DNA of 64,000 nucleotides from assembly GCA_026413225.1 (NCBI GenBank), contig CM048591.1, positions 47,575,803 to 47,639,802 of the forward strand, written 5' to 3'. The first letter of the stretch is position 1; each line of letters begins with the position of its first letter. Source of the DNA: Otis tarda (taxonomy: Eukaryota > Chordata > Aves > Otidiformes > Otididae). Below the pieces are notes generated by a model that saw nothing but the letters and a program-made list of their open reading frames with translations, was not told where the DNA came from and did not search any database. Below, piece by piece: positions 61,227 through 64,000 of the stretch. The translations under genes and the position numbers were made by a program.

Positions 61227-61248
61227 TGCATGCCATATGAGGCATGCA
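61227..61248. repeat. Perfect 8-bp stem hairpin
   Basis: TGCATGCC (61227-61234), loop ATATGA, then GGCATGCA (61241-61248). Confidence 0.9.
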
Positions 61249-62439
61249 TGATAGAAGAAGCAGCAGCAGCAGGGTTAATTTCAGAGGGCATTGCTGCTGT
61301 TGGCTGCCTTGACTCTGACCTCAATCCCAGCATCCTTGTGCTCCAGGGCATCTGTTCAGACAAATTCACAAGTCCACAGGCACTTAATCAAAACATAGAT
61401 CTTTATCTTGAAAAGAGAAAATAAAGGAAAAAAATTGAAAAAAAAAAAGCTGCTAACATTCTGTGCAGGATTGGTTAGTTGAAGCTTGCTGCCACACTAA
61501 CAGATCCCATGTGGCCCTTGGCGAGCATAGCACAAATATACGACACAGGCGTCCTGGCAGGGGAGGCTGGACACAGTGGATGACATAGGAGTGGTTTGGG
61601 AACTGCATGGCCTCAAGCTTCTGCAAAGGTGTCCCAGAGCTAGCAGTGCCCTGACACCACACCTCAACCACGCTCCCAGGGCTGGGAGGCTCCAGTTGCA
61701 AGTGTAGCTACTTCAGATCACATTAATTGCACTTTTTCCCAGTGGAAATCCCAAAAGAGAAGGAAGGAAGTCTCTTGGGGGCTTCATTTATGTCTGAGCC
61801 AGGTCAGCTTACAAAAATACAAAAGGAAATTCTTCTTGCAGGACACCATGGAAGGAGCCATTGGGGTTTCCTGTTAAATATTTGCTTGCCAGCTGTGAAG
61901 CACGCTCCAGCCAGCATTTACGTAAGTCAGGGATCTGTATGCCTTTCCCTACTTCTTCTGTAATCTTCTGTCACTGCAAGACATTTTGAAAATTACTCCA
62001 ACCTGCCTGTGTCCAGAGCTGGCTCTAGCACAAAGGGTGAGCCTATAATATCTGTGGTTCATTCCAAAATCAAATTCCTTAAATATTTGTTTCATGTGCA
62101 TTCCCAGGAAGCAAGAGACTCAGATATAATTGCAGTCTGCCTGAAATTTATTATCAGTTGACACTTCACATCATTGCTTTTTAAATGCCTGAGTCCCAAG
62201 CTGATTCAAATCATAGTCTGCACACTCACTGCAAGAGCAAAATTTATTTCTGAGAAAAATGACAAAGGTATTTCGCAACATGAAAACTTGTATGTCAGAG
62301 AAACTTTATCAAACTCGTTGTACCTTCCCCTTGCAGTCTCATGGCAGCTGATTGTTACCTATTTTTGTGCTTTAAGCTGTTTAAAAATTACAATCAAACA
62401 ACTACTCATAATGAAAAATGAATATTTATTTTTTTTCAG

Positions 62440-62612
62440 ACAAGACTTCTTCCTGTGCCAAGGATCACAGTGATGAGCAAGTGGTATCATTGCATGCCCA
62501 TACAGGCCTCCCTGCTGCCTTTGGTGTGTGCCAGCTGTACGCAGAATTAAAGACAGATTTGTACAAAGACAAGACCTTGAAAGCAACCCTTAACACAGAT
62601 TTGCTTGGCTGA
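62440..62612 (+). other. Possible terminal exon (weak)
   Basis: The tract ATTTATTTTTTTTCAG ends at 62439 and is followed by a frame of 57 codons, entered in phase 1, closing with TGA at 62610-62612. The peptide starts KTSSCAKDHSDEQVVSLHAH, continues with CQLYAELKTDLYKDKTLKAT and ends LNTDLLG. The composition is balanced and hydrophilic, unlike most nearby chance frames. No family is recognised and no donor-bearing upstream exon is seen. Confidence 0.15.
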
Positions 62613-64000
62613 TTGCTTTTTGCCTATCACACCCTACTGTGTTTATGCAGGGTTACGCTGTCAGATTTGATACCTGTTGGACTGTGCCTGACGATGCCTC
62701 TGGCTCTCCCTCCATAAGCAGGCGCGAAGGGCTGGGTTGGTGGCCCCTTCGGAGCCAGCCCTGGGTATCTCCTCCCAGGGTGGCCAGGGAAGGTGCCCCG
62801 GCGCTGCTGCAGCTATGTTACTCCACCCCAGAAACCTCAAGGTTACCCTTTAGCACTTCCCCTCCACAATCTCAGTGGGATGCAATGGACCCAAGAAGTG
62901 AAAATCTTCCCTCTCCTGTGGCAGTGTGCAATGCTCCCTGCATGGGCACTGCGCCAGGCCAGCAATTGTGCTACGCTTAATCCTAGTTATTTTTACAGCA
63001 CTTCTTGTAATTGTCAAAGACACAGTAGATGTTTACCCTTGATTGTAGTGGTTTGATGTTATTTGTTCAAAAGCTGTGCTATTAGAACTAAGGTAAATCA
63101 ATTTTTTTGCATCACATCGTAATGAAAACTTCTGTCATACCACCTCAGCCAACTTGCATGCTAATACATTGGTCATTTTTTAAAATAAACTAAAAAGGCT
63201 TGGTGGAACTGCCTGTGCTTTTATTTTAGACACAATAGGTACCTAACAGTCATATAGGAAATCACAGAGAAAAAAATTAAAATATTCCACAAATAGAAAT
63301 ATCTTGGGACCTTTCAACTGTTCAACACAATTTACAAAACATTTTGAGTGAATAAAACATCAGTTTGTAAAGTATACTCAGGTATTTTTCCCTGAGTTTA
63401 ACAATTAAACAGGAACCACCCCTGATTCACTGCAGACAAGCAGTAATTTAAACAAAGGTTACAGTTAAAGCTTATTTACACTTTGTTGCCTGATCAGTCT
63501 GAGATGTTCTGCATAAAAACGTCTCGATACACAACTTTTTAAAAAAATTTCAAATCAGCTAGTGTTTTAATGCATCTTATTTAAACATCTCAGAACCAGA
63601 TTTACATGGAGGGACATGGCAAAATGGTGTGGATACCTGCCTGGTCCTACCATGGGAATGTCTGCTTTATCCCGCTCCTGGCTCGCTAGTTTATCCTGCC
63701 TGACTTCCTCCCACCACCTCTCCTACTATCCTCTCCAAAAACCTGCTCGCTGCTTGAGCGCCAGCAGGCACCAAGAGCTGCTCTTTCCCTTGCACGCCAA
63801 AATGTCAGTGAATTTGTGAACCCAAAGTGATGCCACAGTGGCAGCCCAGGTTTGGCCACCTTTTGCCTGGGGGAGCCAGGCACCATGTGCCTCTGAGGCA
63901 GGGTTGCAAGGCTGTCATGTGCAAGGCCCTCCCTCTCAAACTATTCTTTTTCAGCCATTCCCCTCCTCATTCCTCAAAATGGCACCCATGTCTTCCTCAA

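Larger units (their letters stand above)
55413..64000. other. Unique gene-poor DNA to window end
   Basis: No known gene is recognised. Listed separately are exon-like segments at 56009-56199 and 62440-62612, a conserved-looking block at 58650-58800, a T17 run at 60262-60278 and a hairpin at 61227-61248. GC-richer patches at 57240-57440, 62690-62960 and 63640-63900 give open frames of 60-150 codons without domains. Confidence 0.55.

Noticed and set aside
1-64000. LTR retroelements, tRNA or snRNA genes, CRISPR arrays, bacterial-type operons
   Set aside because: None was recognised by eye: no LTR-like end pairs or retroviral protein signatures, no tRNA B-box-like GTTCRA with paired arms, and no regularly spaced repeats. 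Old diverged copies could be missed without a database search.

Overview
The window looks like gene-poor nuclear DNA from a bird. The evidence is its repeats: every recognisable element is a 5'-truncated CR1 non-LTR retrotransposon (LINE) with the CR1 3' tail built from 8-bp units of the AATCATAG / ATTCTATG type. The rest is AT-leaning DNA with a few short microsatellites and no mammalian-style SINEs or L1. Other CR1-rich sauropsids (turtle, crocodilian) cannot be excluded by eye. I recognise no complete host gene, no RNA gene, no CRISPR array and no bacterial-style operon.

Layout: CR1 copy A (+) lies at 615-1437, followed by a cluster of reverse-strand CR1 3' ends at 1582-1787. About 10 kb of unique sequence leads to CR1 copy B (-) at 11928-13100. 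Copy B keeps a long open reverse-transcriptase frame (12026-13165) whose 5' end has been turned into a small minisatellite. Unique sequence from 13137 to about 29660 is broken only by a CR1 tail scrap near 21917. CR1 scrap F (+) is at 29661-29720 and copy C (+) at 31172-31853. CR1 fragment G (+), of a visibly different subfamily, is at 38995-39161. About 15 kb of unique sequence follows, then copy D (-) at 54256-55412 and unique sequence to the end. Recognisable CR1 totals about 4.2 kb, roughly 7 percent of the window.

The unique DNA is best read as intergenic sequence or long introns. It holds several short stretches where a strong splice acceptor (and sometimes a donor) borders an open frame. 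The most protein-like is 56009-56199 (+), ending in a stop. Others are at 5065, 7964, 14513, 36381, 42530, 62440 (+) and 52988 (-). None matches a protein I recognise, and pseudo-exons of this quality are common in 64 kb of vertebrate DNA, so all are given low confidence. Other structure includes perfect or near-perfect hairpins (15542-15581, 35574-35607, 61227-61248, 45572-45592, 34273-34302), small tandem repeats, one isolated CpG cluster beside a donor-like site (25470-25540), a long one-strand pyrimidine tract (19660-20000), and several blocks that read like conserved non-coding elements.

I see no convincing new biological system. The observations most worth a second look are the CR1-derived 20-bp triplication at the truncation point of copy B and the possible terminal coding exon at 56009-56199.
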